Assembly (NCBI GenBank): GCA_916048095.2
Contig: OU696573.1
Coordinates: 8,092,306-8,156,305, forward strand
Reading direction: 5' to 3'
DNA from: Sacculina carcini
Taxonomy: Eukaryota; Arthropoda; Thecostraca; Sacculinidae
DNA length: 64,000 nucleotides
The position numbers and the translations under genes are program-made. This document shows positions 24,399 through 35,642 of this stretch, piece by piece (position 1 is the stretch's first letter; each line of letters begins with the position of its first letter). The notes under the pieces were generated by a model, which was not told the DNA's origin, searched no databases, and saw only the letters and a list, made by a program, of their open reading frames with translations.

Positions 24399-24443
24399 TC
24401 CTCGAGGTACCTTTCGGCTATCACTAGCCATCGTCAGGAGAAG
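24399..24443 (-). ncRNA. Candidate type I hammerhead ribozyme
   Basis: Read 5' to 3' on the minus strand. Stem I strand CTTCTC is followed by the core CTGACGA and stem II GGCTA-GTGA-TAGCC. Then come the core GAAA and stem III (GG-TA-CC closed by the A-U pair), followed by C17 with predicted cleavage after ..CCTC, then GAGGA pairing back to stem I (five pairs, one G-T). All invariant core positions are present. The one irregularity is an extra U between CTGACGA and stem II. Type I hammerheads are known in Penelope-like elements. This one lies about 150 nt after the stop codon. Confidence 0.65.
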
Positions 24444-24590
24444 TAGATATAACACAATACAAAACAAAATACACAATATCAAACAGTCCACGATAAACGG
24501 TGTTTATATACAAGGTGAGACAATATATCACTCATGTGCCAATGTGGCACCTACATAATAACACCTATGCGGCAAACGGTCGTTACAAAA

Positions 24591-25742
24591 TTAGCACCTA
24601 TGTGCCAAGGTCGATTGGTGTCGCATGGATGGGAGGGCGACATCTGGCTGTTGTTGAATGTTAATTTCACATTTATTTTTATTAATAAATACAGCTTCAA
24701 TTATTTTGAGCCTACGGATATCATTTTCTCTGTAAATGATTTCGGTTTTCTCATCCATAGTTTTTCGGTCCACTTTGATTTGATGCTGCTGGCGGTAGTG
24801 CCTGGCAATGGCTCCGTCTTGAAGGTGTGCTGAAATTCGTTTGGACAGCGTTGTTGTTGTGTAGCCAATGTAGTGCGAGTTTCGGCGACTGCAGTCACCA
24901 GTTGTACATGTATGCTGGTACACTACATTGGTTTCTTGCAACATGCTGGTCTTGGGAAGGCAACTGTTCTTCATCACTAAGCTGCGTGTTTTGCGTGTCT
25001 TGTAATAAATGACAAGCTGCAACTTGGTGCCTTCTTCTGTTGGCTGCACGTTTCTATCGACGATTCTTCTGATGGCGTTCTCATCATCTCGATAGGCAGA
25101 AGACATGATGTTCTTGTAGTACAATTTGATGGTCATTGTCTCTTTGTGTTTTCTCTCTTCTTCGATATATTTCGACAATTTGTCGCGTATTACACGATCA
25201 ATGGTCGTTTGTTCGTAGCCGTTGTTTGCTAGTAGTTGCCGGACTCTTTTCAGCTCTGTGCTCGTTGCAGACCATGTTGAGCAATGCGTAATCGCTCTGT
25301 TCACGAACGACCTTATGACGCTCATCTTATACGCTTGCGGGCACTCACTAGCGGCGTTCAGACTGAAGCCTAGGTCTGTATTTTTCGTATAGACGGCTGT
25401 GGAAAATGAGGTCTCGTGTCGTTCTACTGCAACGACCAGGAAACTCAGTTTGCAATTCGCTTCCTGCTGATGTGTGAACTTCAAACATGAGTTTCGCTGA
25501 AGCTGATTTGCCAACTGAAGTACGGCGTCTTCCTCGGCACATATAAATACATCATCGACGTACCTGGCGTATATTGGTGGCTTGCAAGTCGGTTCTGTTG
25601 CGAACGTAGTTGTTTCAACGTGGCCCATGTAGAAATTGGCGAAAAGCACGCCGAGAGGAGAACCCATCGCTACACCGTCGTGTTGGATGTACATCTTTCC
25701 ATCTGGTGCGTAGAACGGTGCTTCTTTCGTGCAGGCACGAAA
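24591..25742 (-). CDS. Penelope-like RT/GIY-YIG endonuclease (partial, open)
   Basis: The open frame is about 383 codons and enters from the truncated 5' side. The first Met at 25694 is internal and not a true start. Counting from that Met, motif B-like GVAMGSPLG is at 7-15 and the catalytic YVDD at 45-48 in IYARYVDDVFI. The C-terminal GIY-YIG nuclease has NVVYQ at 256-260, HYIGYT at 274-279, the arginine of SKRISAH at 286 and the catalytic glutamate of KIIEAVF at 333. C263, C268, H299 and H304 fit the CCHH zinc-binding motif of Neptune-type elements. Family-wide, the RT copies the RNA and the nuclease nicks the target. No internal stop or frameshift occurs, which suggests a recent insertion. 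Complete relatives are about 600-800 residues, so roughly the N-terminal half is missing. Confidence 0.9.
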   Translation of the reverse strand, partial: FRACTKEAPFYAPDGKMYIQHDGVAMGSPLGVLFANFYMGHVETTTFATEPTCKPPIYARYVDDVFICAEEDAVLQLANQLQRNSCLKFTHQQEANCKLSFLVVAVERHETSFSTAVYTKNTDLGFSLNAASECPQAYKMSVIRSFVNRAITHCSTWSATSTELKRVRQLLANNGYEQTTIDRVIRDKLSKYIEEERKHKETMTIKLYYKNIMSSAYRDDENAIRRIVDRNVQPTEEGTKLQLVIYYKTRKTRSLVMKNSCLPKTSMLQETNVVYQHTCTTGDCSRRNSHYIGYTTTTLSKRISAHLQDGAIARHYRQQHQIKVDRKTMDEKTEIIYRENDIRRLKIIEAVFINKNKCEINIQQQPDVALPSMRHQSTLAHRC

Positions 25743-25754
25743 GAATATAAAGAA

Positions 25755-25776
25755 TATATATATATATATATATATA
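25755..25776. repeat. Short (TA)n tract
   Basis: TA run abutting the truncated 5' end of the Penelope-like element. Confidence 0.9.
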
Positions 25777-26470
25777 CAAGACTAAACACCATTGAAAATG
25801 AGTGCAATCAACGAAAAACGTCCCTTAAATATTTGTTTTAAATGCATCAGATTAAATGTACTCAATTTGTTTTGTATGACATATAATTGGCAAAAAATCA
25901 ATTTTTTATACAATAGAATTTTTGTGTGGAAATTGGCACAGCAGTTGCGCAGTTATTGGCGCGCGAATATGGCGTATATGGCGTGTGTTACGGTCGGACC
26001 GGGTCATGTCGCTTAGGGCTGCTCAAATTGAACCTCAATCTTCATATAGATATATCTTTGCTTATCAGTCATATATTCTTGGGCTCACAACTGGTGAGAA
26101 ATTTATTCTGGGGAAAACGCATGATGCATGGGGTGTATATTGCATGAGCGGAACCCTCACTAATTTGTCCATATGCACACGATCAAATGTGAGTACCACA
26201 TACATGTGCGTCAAAAAGTGTATGTGTGCGTGGGTGAATCAAACTGGTCGATGGTTGAGCCAAATTTGTTTAGCTTATGTTCAGTAATATACATGTATAT
26301 AGTAATTTTTCATAACACTATTCTATTCACCATTTCTCCATAATACAGGTAAATAGTTTTTGCGGGAATAATTCAAACTTATAAACAGTTTCAAAGGGCA
26401 ACAGCGCGTATGTGGATAGTTCCAAATTTTGAACAAACTCAACAGCGAAGCAGAGTGAAAAAAATATAGC
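25777..26470. other. Intergenic DNA, no gene recognised
   Basis: Short frames only, none with recognisable domains. Confidence 0.5.
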
Positions 26471-26570
26471 GAATTATCGATCTACGAAAGATTGGGAATT
26501 ATCGATCTACGAGAGATTGAGAATTGTTGATCTACGAGAGAGTGGGAATTCTCGATCTCGTAAAATCGAC
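26471..26570. repeat. 25-bp minisatellite, 4 units
   Basis: Units start at 26471, 26496, 26521 and 26546 with GAATT, followed by GATCTACGAGAGATT-like sequence. The last unit is degenerate. Confidence 0.9.
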
Positions 26571-26727
26571 AAATTTGCTGGTAATATGGTCTATCTCGCA
26601 TGTGAAATTCATTCCTTTCACCAGCTGTATATTTGCTGTGTTTCTCGAGTGTATGAATTAATTGGTGGATTACAGCCTGCTGCGTATCGCCTGAGGTGTT
26701 TGCATTGTGCTGGATTTGTTTCTCGTG

Positions 26728-26730
26728 TAG

Positions 26731-26776
<46 letters not shown>

Positions 26777-26910
26777 AATGCACTATTTCATTACCGCACT
26801 TCGCAACCGTCCAAAATACATGCAAATGTGAATGATTAGAACAGCACGCAACTGCGTAACAAACGGATAAGGGAACAAGCAGAACCAATCACACTCTTAT
26901 CTACATTGAC

Positions 26911-26976
<66 letters not shown>

Positions 26977-26993
26977 GTGTGTGTGTGTGTGTG
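26728..26993. repeat. Two (TG)n microsatellites
   Basis: TG arrays at 26728-26774 and 26913-26993, separated by ~140 bp of unique sequence. Confidence 0.95.
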
Positions 26994-27109
26994 AATGGGG
27001 GTGTAAATTGCGCTGTTGAAACAGGATGGATCAACGATGTTTACGGCGTGATCTTATGATCAACGACAACGTCACACAATCACAATGCAACATACCGGCC
27101 GACGCGGAA

Positions 27110-27637
<528 letters not shown>

Positions 27638-27764
27638 CATTCGAGCTGAGCAGTGACATGTTTCGTAATGGCTTCATACAAGTAAAAAGATTGAAAGCTG
27701 CTATAGACCGTTCGTTCATCAAAACTCGCTACCGCAGAACTTAATAAAATACCAACCATGATAA

Positions 27765-28085
27765 CAGAGGCGGTGTCAGGAATTTTCCAGTCGGGTTGTA
27801 GGCCGAAGCTTGCTAAGGGAAAACATTCGAGGCTTGACGAAACACAGCGCGACCATACTATCATATCAAATCACACATCATCACACATCACACATCATCA
27901 TCAAATCACTACATCTATCAAATAAGCACACTGGTGCGCGCGCGAAATATTGAGGTTTTTATTGCAAAATTCACCTTTGTATATGACAAATCAATGACAA
28001 ATATGTTTATTGACGTTTTTTGAGCACACACCGAACCATTATACTGAAGCACCCCAAGCCCCCCCCCCTCTCGGCGCCACCACTT
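27765..28085. mobile_element. hAT MITE (family 1, copy 2) with 7/8 TSD
   Basis: Left end CAGAGGCGGTGTCAGG, right end CGGCGCCACCACTT. The flanks are CATGATAA (27757-27764) and TATGATAA (28086-28093). Its left end matches the reverse complement of the right end of the copy at 63295-63612, so these two lie in opposite orientation. At 321 bp it is non-coding. Confidence 0.8.
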
Positions 28086-28177
28086 TATGATAATAATAAA
28101 TGGTAACAATGTAATAATTACAATGATAGTAAAATGACATTTAGAAAAATGAATGTGTTTGTGTTTTACAAACACAT

Positions 28178-28184
<7 letters not shown>

Positions 28185-28240
<56 letters not shown>
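28185..28240. repeat. (TA)n microsatellite
   Basis: About 27 TA units after a short CA run. Confidence 0.97.
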
Positions 28241-28241
<1 letters not shown>

Positions 28242-28925
28242 TTATTCACTATTGTAATCAGAATGTTAGCTACGTCTGGCACCGGGTGGGCGTTCTAATC
28301 GAATTTCAATGAAGCCCGACAACAAATGATATCCATACAAATGACAAGCAAAGTTGGAGTACATTGAACATGCAACGTTGCAGTACATGCATTGCAGCCA
28401 CGCTTGCACGCAGATCTTTATTTCAGCATATCAATGCCACTCAGTCAATAGTGCAGTCGATCGGGGGTGGGCGTGGAGAAGGGTATGGGGCTATTTCCCA
28501 CCTCCAGTATTTCTATCAGTGATGCTCGTGCGATGCTCAACCGAGCCTTTTTGCGCTCAGAACATCTGGTCGATGTAAAAACTGTTAGCATTCACTGATG
28601 ACACTATGGCTGTATTTCATTATCACTAACGTGCTGAAGGAAGTTGATGGAAGTCAACGGATAATGAAACATTTTGTGAAGTGATACATCAATGACGCTT
28701 GTTTGACTATTTTGAACAGCTGACTGCGAATAAACCCTCAGATGTTCTGGTCCAAATTATTTGTTTCGCTTCTTTTTCATCATTTGCATTTGGTTTCTGT
28801 TGATTGGCTGAATTTTAGTTAATGGATTCATTAATTCCTTATGGAGCTGCGCTAATCTCAGCATTGTCGGATTTTTTTGCTCTTTCTGCTTTCCTCTTAC
28901 TGCCATGTTTCAATTTTGCAGTGTA
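28241..28925. other. Intergenic DNA, no gene recognised
   Basis: No protein-like frame and no clear repeat structure. Confidence 0.5.
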
Positions 28926-28927
28926 TG

Positions 28928-29030
28928 TGCATGAGTATGTTTGTGTGTGTGTGTCTGTGTGTGTGTGTGTGTCTGTGTGTGTGTGTGTGTGTGTATGTGT
29001 GTGTGTGTGTGTGTGCCTGTGGGTGTGTGT
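28928..29030. repeat. Interrupted TG microsatellite
   Basis: TG tract with TC and CC interruptions. Confidence 0.92.
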
Positions 29031-30435
29031 ATTGTCCGCATGTTTGTTTTTTTCTAAGCGGCGTGTCTTACTTATTTGTTTTTATTTTTTGCACCAATAT
29101 TTGTCTTTTCGCGCGTGTGTTTTAATCTTCGCTATATAAATAAACGTTAATGAATGAATAATGAATTAATGAATTTATACAAATACCATACAACTACTTT
29201 AAGCCGTCCGAATTGGCGAAAAAAATTATCACAGAAAATCTATTATATTCCTCACAACACAGTAGAAGCGGGAAATGGAATGTGGCTAAAGCGCAAGTAT
29301 TGCCTTCTGCTTCAAGCTTTCCGAGTGAAGCGCAGTGTAGTACTTCACTCCGCCTTCAGCATTGATAATGTAACACCGTGAAGCGCTTACTAGCGCTTCA
29401 GCATTGATAATGAAACACGCCCTATCACAATGAGCCATCACAACACTAGATTGACATGACAATTTGATCATCCCCTCATCACACCTGAACATATGCGAAA
29501 TATTGGCATTTTCTTTGAGACAAATTCCCAGCTACGACAGTGCATTATAATTATTGTTATTATTATTATTATTTTATTACTGTTAGAATAAATAATAGTA
29601 TAATTCGGATAATATTTATGCAAATTACACTATTTATATTTTTATGAATATTATAATTATTATTTTTTCACAGAGCGAACACAATTCCGCAGGAGCAGCT
29701 CAAGATTATAAGCTGTATTAGTCATAATTAAATATATACTAATAGATATATGCATGAAATATTTATGAGTGTTTAAATTAGTAAATAATAATATGCGTGA
29801 ATATGAATATATGTGCACGTGCATGTATTGCATCGTATTAGCAATTTGATTCAGCTTAGGCATCACAAGCATCACAAACAGCTTCAATTGCCTTTCCTGT
29901 TTTGTTTGATCGCACTTTACTAATGTTAAATTGTATGCCTGAAAAATACATGAATAAATGAATGAATATAATTTTGTATTATAAGCTAATCGTAATATAT
30001 GAGCTCATTAAAGCGCCATATACTAGGGACGGTCCCCTTCGTGTGACACGTTTTGGGGGAGACACAAGAGCTGTTGATGACGTTGAACTATCGTTATATC
30101 TGACTCGCATTTCTGATTACACTGTTTCATATAGTCTGTTTCAATCTCAAATAAACTAGGGTTGATTGAAGGCAAGAGCGATTGAAAAGAATGATATTTT
30201 CAGAGGGTCAGTAGTGTCATTTCATTATCTCTATTCATACCTGAAAATCTCTTGATTCTCGAATCGAGAGATCCAAATGACAATTTCGAGATGACAAAAT
30301 CGAGAATTCAAATCATAAAACAATGTCAAGTATTTACTTCCATAGATCTAAAGGTATATCCAGTCATTACAGGTAGATCATTTGTAGAATTATCCGCTGA
30401 GATATGGGGACTACAGGGTGTGCTATTAAAATGAT
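29031..30435. other. AT-rich intergenic DNA, no gene recognised
   Basis: A near-duplicate phrase CTTCAGCATTGATAATG occurs at about 29354 and 29397. The rest is AT-rich with no recognisable coding frame. Confidence 0.5.
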
Positions 30436-30439
30436 GCAG

Positions 30440-31690
30440 GAACGTTTTTCAGTGGGGTATGTCACCACCTGCCCCGTGCCTGAGAGAAGAGCAAGAAAAG
30501 ATGATCGCTCTCTGTAAAGTAGTCTTGTGAGGGGTAGGCGTAGATGACAACAGGTCCTTAACAGATTCGTATCTTCTTAGTTCGGTCCGCCAGTAAGTTA
30601 CTACACAAAAAGTCCTGGCCGTCACATATTCACTCCATTATTCATTAGTTATGGATCTGGACCAACGATGATGGGCCGTCTGCTTGACCTGCCGGGTAGA
30701 ATAACAATTTGCAGCAAACCATTTTCATTGGAGCCGAGTGAAATCCTTCACAGCCACTCGACGAGATATTATTGCTCATAGTTGTTCTTTCATTGCTGAA
30801 GCAGGATCATATCACTATTCAGAATCCGGCCAAGACAAATGTTATGCACATCATTCACAGCCGAGCCCCAATTGACATGTGATTTCATGATAACCTTTAT
30901 TGATCGTATAAGCAGGCTCTTATTGATGATTGAGCCCAATGGTTAAATCAGAATGATGGGTGGATTCAAGCGGAGCATGAGTGGGAACCTTGATTACATC
31001 AGATACATCGGTGAAAACAAAATCCACAGTTACCGGTTGAATGAGTCGAACTGGAAACCGACTGAGCACAGCCGGGTGTATTGGCAAAATATAGGGCAGT
31101 ACGACTATGAAAGTCGGTATCATTAGTCCTGGGAATCATTCGCTCTGATGTGCATTGAAGTTACCAGCAAAGACAAAGTCGTATTTGTGGTCATCTTCTT
31201 GAATCAATGACAGCTCCCGAATAAAGCATTCATAAATGGAATCATCAGAGTTCGGTTGCGATACTAGCCGAATATGCCATTGATAACTTAAGAACACACA
31301 CGAATAACCAAACATTCGTGACTATCACATTCATACTTCTTGTAACGACGAGAAGGAAAACAATTTCGCATTTGAAGCGACAAACCAGGCCTGCACTTGA
31401 AAGCGTCGCGATAAATGAGTGATGTTTCTGATAACCCAAGAATCAACAGTTCGGATTTAGGCCGCTAACTTGAATCATATGACTCTTTGAGGCGAAGAGT
31501 ATCATGTGACTGGACAACAAGCGAAACATCCTGGGTGTTTTTACTAAACTGCAAACGTTCGTGCACAACAGGATCTTGCTCTGATCCGTGCTTGCGCAAC
31601 GAGGATTGGTCTCAATGTCACTGCAGAAAACACCGCAGAAATTTAGAACAATCCAATTAATGGTATAAGTCGCATCTAAAGACAACCCGG
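30440..31690 (-). pseudogene. LINE endonuclease and linker remnant (APE type), dead
   Basis: On the minus strand, from high to low coordinates, one reads CSDIETNPRC, then KILLCTNVCSLVKTPRMFRL, ASKSHM, VFAGNFNAHQSE near 31146-31170 and VFTDVSDVIKVPTHAPLEST followed by HHSDLTI near 30930-31010. This is the motif order of the apurinic-like endonuclease of Jockey/CR1-type LINEs, where active copies have GDFNAH and a terminal SDH. Both catalytic positions are changed (D to N and D to H). Stops and frameshifts are frequent. Downstream, 30440-30900 keeps degraded linker sequence toward the RT, and no RT follows. I cannot say whether it belongs to either LINE family with RT in this window. Confidence 0.75.
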
Positions 31691-32110
31691 AGTTAATAAA
31701 TCCACAAGATGCAGCCCTAAATATATATTATTTTTTATAATCCATGGCACATTGTATTCTCGGCGGATCAAGTTATTCCTGAGAAGCACCACATCAGGTG
31801 AAGCAATTAGTTTAGGGGGCCGTTGGTACGCCCAAAAACAAGGACCCTGATATATTCGATGGCAAATATAGTCACTGCCACTATTTACATTTCCAGCCTG
31901 CCTCCACAGCTGAAGATTCCGGGAAAATACACATGAAACAAAGAGAAAAATGAAACGAGGATAATAGAAGAACCCATTGTGCAGTCAGTCAGATTGGGGA
32001 GGACGGGAATTTCGTTGTAAGGCTAGAAGGCACAACTGTGTCAGCGAAATTCCAATTCCACTATTAAGCTCAATGGTCGTTGGCTTAAGTAAGCTCATTC
32101 GCAATTTGAC
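31691..32110. other. Possible LINE 5' region, nothing readable
   Basis: It lies upstream of the endonuclease remnant and could be its 5' region, but no frame is recognisable. Confidence 0.3.
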
Positions 32111-32114
32111 AGGT

Positions 32115-32275
32115 ACTTGTACTTGATCCTGTTGGGTGTTTAGCCACTCTTCTCACCGGTAGAACCAGTGGGGAAGTTGTTTTAGTCGCCGACAATCCGA
32201 CAACCGATCAGCTGCTTCTTACGACATGCATGGGATGCGGTGGAGGTATTCTGATCCTCTTACCACAAAGATCAA
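32115..32275 (+). repeat. Dispersed repeat shared with 57235-57330
   Basis: Shares the ordered phrases GGGTG, AGCCAC, TCTCACNGGT, AACCAGTGGG and TTTAGTCGCCGAC with 57235-57330. It continues TTACGACATGCATGGGATGC then GGTGGAGGTATTCT, a style I associate with conserved SINE or LINE 3' ends in invertebrates. The family is unassigned. Confidence 0.5.
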
Positions 32276-34065
32276 ATTCTTATTAAGCATTTTAATGTTT
32301 TTATTTTCTAACCTGGTGAATGTCCTGGTATGATTGAATCGCAGTTGCAATATTTTCGTTGCGAATCGGCATATAAGTTCCTATTCTTTTGTTATTATTT
32401 CAATTTGTATAATAAATATTTATCGAAACGTGCAAAAGTAATTGTGGAGTATTCATAATAACTATAAACATAGCCATTGATTGTCGATGTCATACATAAT
32501 TTGTCATTACGCTGATTACATAATAATCACGATAATAATGTTATCATTAATACCAAATAATAAAAATGATTTACGAAATAACAAAATTATCATTGTAACT
32601 TATCTCAACGATTGAAAGTATTGAGCTATCAAACCCTGATCATTTTCAAATATCACAATAATACAAAATAGAACGCATGATCCTACAACTTTCATGTATG
32701 AAAAACTTCCATGTTCATTCTTAACGTCTGCTTTTGGCACACTGAAGTTGATCGGATTTACTCAATATTTCTTGAGTCCACAATAATACAATTATCAGTT
32801 TGTTTGCAACAGTGTTTTGTGATGCTGCCAGCCATGTCATGTAGATTTACCCTCTTGTTTTCGCATCAACAGCGTTAGGCGTTTTTCTAAAGCCTGATGT
32901 ATCTTTTGAACGATTGAGAACAATAGCAAAAAGCATGAAAAACACAGTATCTCTAAACAAATCCACAACACTTCCGCATACATTGAATTGACAACAATCC
33001 CAGCCTCGATGATACCCTGGTGCTTTTTGTGGTTTCCAGTGCAGATGTGCCGATGAACCAAGCACCTGGCCACAGCGATGGATGGGTGTCGATCAAGGAA
33101 GTGCGTGCCGTCTGCATGTATTGAGGACTTATCATCAGTGGTGATTCACCACCCCAAACTTTGGCCACACCACCTGGTCTCTGGGCCGTAGAAGTGAAAG
33201 CGCCGAGCAGATCCTAGTACAAGTGCTACCTCGACAAGGATTTATAGCACTAGGCTTGATTCTGATAAAAACTCGCCCAAAGTGTGTGTTTGTCTAGTCA
33301 ACAAAAACGTCAGTACACCTTCACACACGTGCGTATGCAGCCCACTCACAGCCCCACACGTACACACACCTACAGATAGGGTTGGCCAGAAAAATGACCG
33401 ACAACTCGACAGCTGGACATCCGCACCGCCCCACTTCACTTTCTCGTGAGTTCTGGTCGATGAGAAGGCGCGAGAGGGAATGACACAGAGATAGAGAGAG
33501 AAAGGAAAACGAGAGAAGAGCCATGTGGCTGACAGATGTGACGCGGACAATGCCACGCCGCATAAGAAACCATTCTGCCGCCTTCCAAGCAGCTTGCCAT
33601 CGTCACCTGCCGTGGGAATGCGTACTTGTTTGTGTGTGCGCCAGTGTAGATGCATGCAGTCTTGTGAAGGCTTGGATGTAGCACAGTCCCATAGTCACCT
33701 TTCATTCTGCATCTGTCAAGCTATACGGACGGTTTGTTGAGCGTGCAGGTCTATCTTTTGTTTGTTTGCATTAGCTCCATCCTGCGGCAGACCTTGGTAC
33801 GCTCATGGCTCAGCATTTGCAGTCACCCCACTCCCACGTGCACGCCGGCGGGAGATGTCTGGCCAGGTGACAAGCACCGCGAGTTATGTGTGTTTATGAC
33901 CGGCCCATACTCTTTCCGCCTGCGTTCTTCCATATGCCCTTCCTTTTTCATTCTCTCATCCTCTGTCTCAGTCTATCTGCCTACCTGACTACTGTCGTCC
34001 ATAACACACGCGCGCTCCACGTGGTTTGACGCTGCGACCACGTGGTGCTTGTTTTCAGCTGGCAC
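32276..34065. other. Intergenic DNA, no gene recognised
   Basis: Minus-strand frames around 32840-33170 are open in two phases but match no family I know. 33250-34000 is GC-richer with no recognisable exon. Confidence 0.45.
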
Positions 34066-34332
<267 letters not shown>

Positions 34333-35284
34333 AGCGCAAGTGTAATTCCTCTCAGGTCGAACACTACAAACAGCTCGAATGGGGTGGAAGCGTTGGAAGT
34401 GTATGAAAACAAGCGCTTACACATTGATGTATAGCCAATGGCTACTGGGCTGGCGTTAGCAACGTCAATTACACAATTTACACCATTCACAATCAGCTAA
34501 ACAAAGTTTCTCAGCAGCAACAACATTGGGTGTACGGCTTGCGAACGCACAATACACGTTGCTCCTGCCCATCAACAAGAAATTCCTCTTCGATGGTCGC
34601 ATTACAGCAATGTTTGGCGAATTGAATTAAACTTCATTGCCAATCTAATGCCTCGTAATCTGTTCAATTTGTTTCGGTTAGAGACCATACGAAAACTTAC
34701 TGAATCTCTACCGAATCTCTCTCTACCGAAAATACTGAATCTCTACCGAAGGGTGGTCTATAGAAGTGTATAGAAGTTGAGAGTTATGCTTTTGAAAAAT
34801 CGTGTATAATCGTATATCTGAAAAAGAACTACAATCGAGTTTGTGTCTTCTACAAATCATATATTTTTTCTCCCTAAAAATGAACGAATAGGCCCTTGCG
34901 TGACATAACCACCAATAAACTGTCGCAAAATCATATTTACTATTAATTGTCAATTGTGGATATTATTGATGTGGGCTTGGTTATTGTCAATCGAATACGC
35001 GCCATTGATTCTATTAGAGTTCATCAGAAACTGTACACCAAGGCACAAGTGAAATTCCACTTACTCAGATGCATAGAACGTGCGATTTCATGCGATTGTC
35101 TTCTTAAAGGCTGATTGTTCTAGTGAATATACACACTTTCACGATACATGCGAATTCCTTCGCGAGAGACTGTTCATGGTGTCGCTGACAGATGCCTGCC
35201 AACCTAGTTTTGTCTACAAACAATGTACAAGTGATCATGATTTAGAATCATCTGAGTAATGTTGTATTTACGAATATTGATACA
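34333..35284. other. Intergenic DNA, no gene recognised
   Basis: Two copies of CTGAATCTCTACCGAA lie near 34701 and 34735. No gene-like frame. Confidence 0.5.
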
Positions 35285-35642
35285 CAGTCAAATCTCGCTA
35301 CTAAGTCACCCGTCGGGACCAAGCAAAAATGGCATAGTAGCGTGAGTGGCATAAGGCTCAATTTCCTAGATGTTGAAGTCAGAAAACTCAATTTCCTCGT
35401 TCCTGTGAGTCTTTTCTGCGGAAGGTAGATCTTCCCAGATCTCGAGCGGTTCAGAATCCTCCGATTCAAGCTATATCTCTTTCTCGACAAACTTAGCCTT
35501 CGCAAAAGAGTCCTTATCATCGACAAAAGTAGCATAGTAGCGAGCTTAGTGGTGTCATAGTAAATTGATTTTGCATAGAAATTTGTCGGGACCGAGCGAA
35601 AGTGGCATAGTGGCGGGGTGGCATAGTAGCGGGATTTAACTG
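35285..35642 (-). mobile_element. Tigger/pogo-like MITE with possible transposase C-terminal stub
   Basis: Left end CAGTCAAATCTCGCTACTA and right end (reverse complement) CAGTTAAATCCCGCTACTA are inverted repeats of about 27 bp with five differences. A TA follows the right end. On the left a TA lies two bases away. The phrase GTCGGGACC with GGCATAGT recurs inside both halves. On the minus strand a short acidic frame reads FVDDKDSFAKAKFVEKEI, then LESEDSEPLEIWEDLP and NEEIEFSDFNI. It resembles the acidic tail of pogo/Tigger transposases. The superfamily rests on TIR style; the stub is inference. Confidence 0.65.

Larger units (their letters stand above)
24276..25746 (-). mobile_element. Penelope-like element (Neptune-type), 5'-truncated
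   Basis: The element comprises an RT/GIY-YIG ORF and a ~300-bp 3' region with a hammerhead-like fold. TA-rich microsatellites lie immediately at both ends (24219-24275 and 25755-25776), which suggests insertion into TA repeats. The upstream half of the RT and the 5' repeat expected of full-length elements are absent. Confidence 0.85.

Noticed and set aside
32837-33168. Overlapping minus-strand frames with a VWGG phrase
   Set aside because: The phrase recalls Tc1/mariner transposase, but no catalytic DDE motif or following conserved segment appears.
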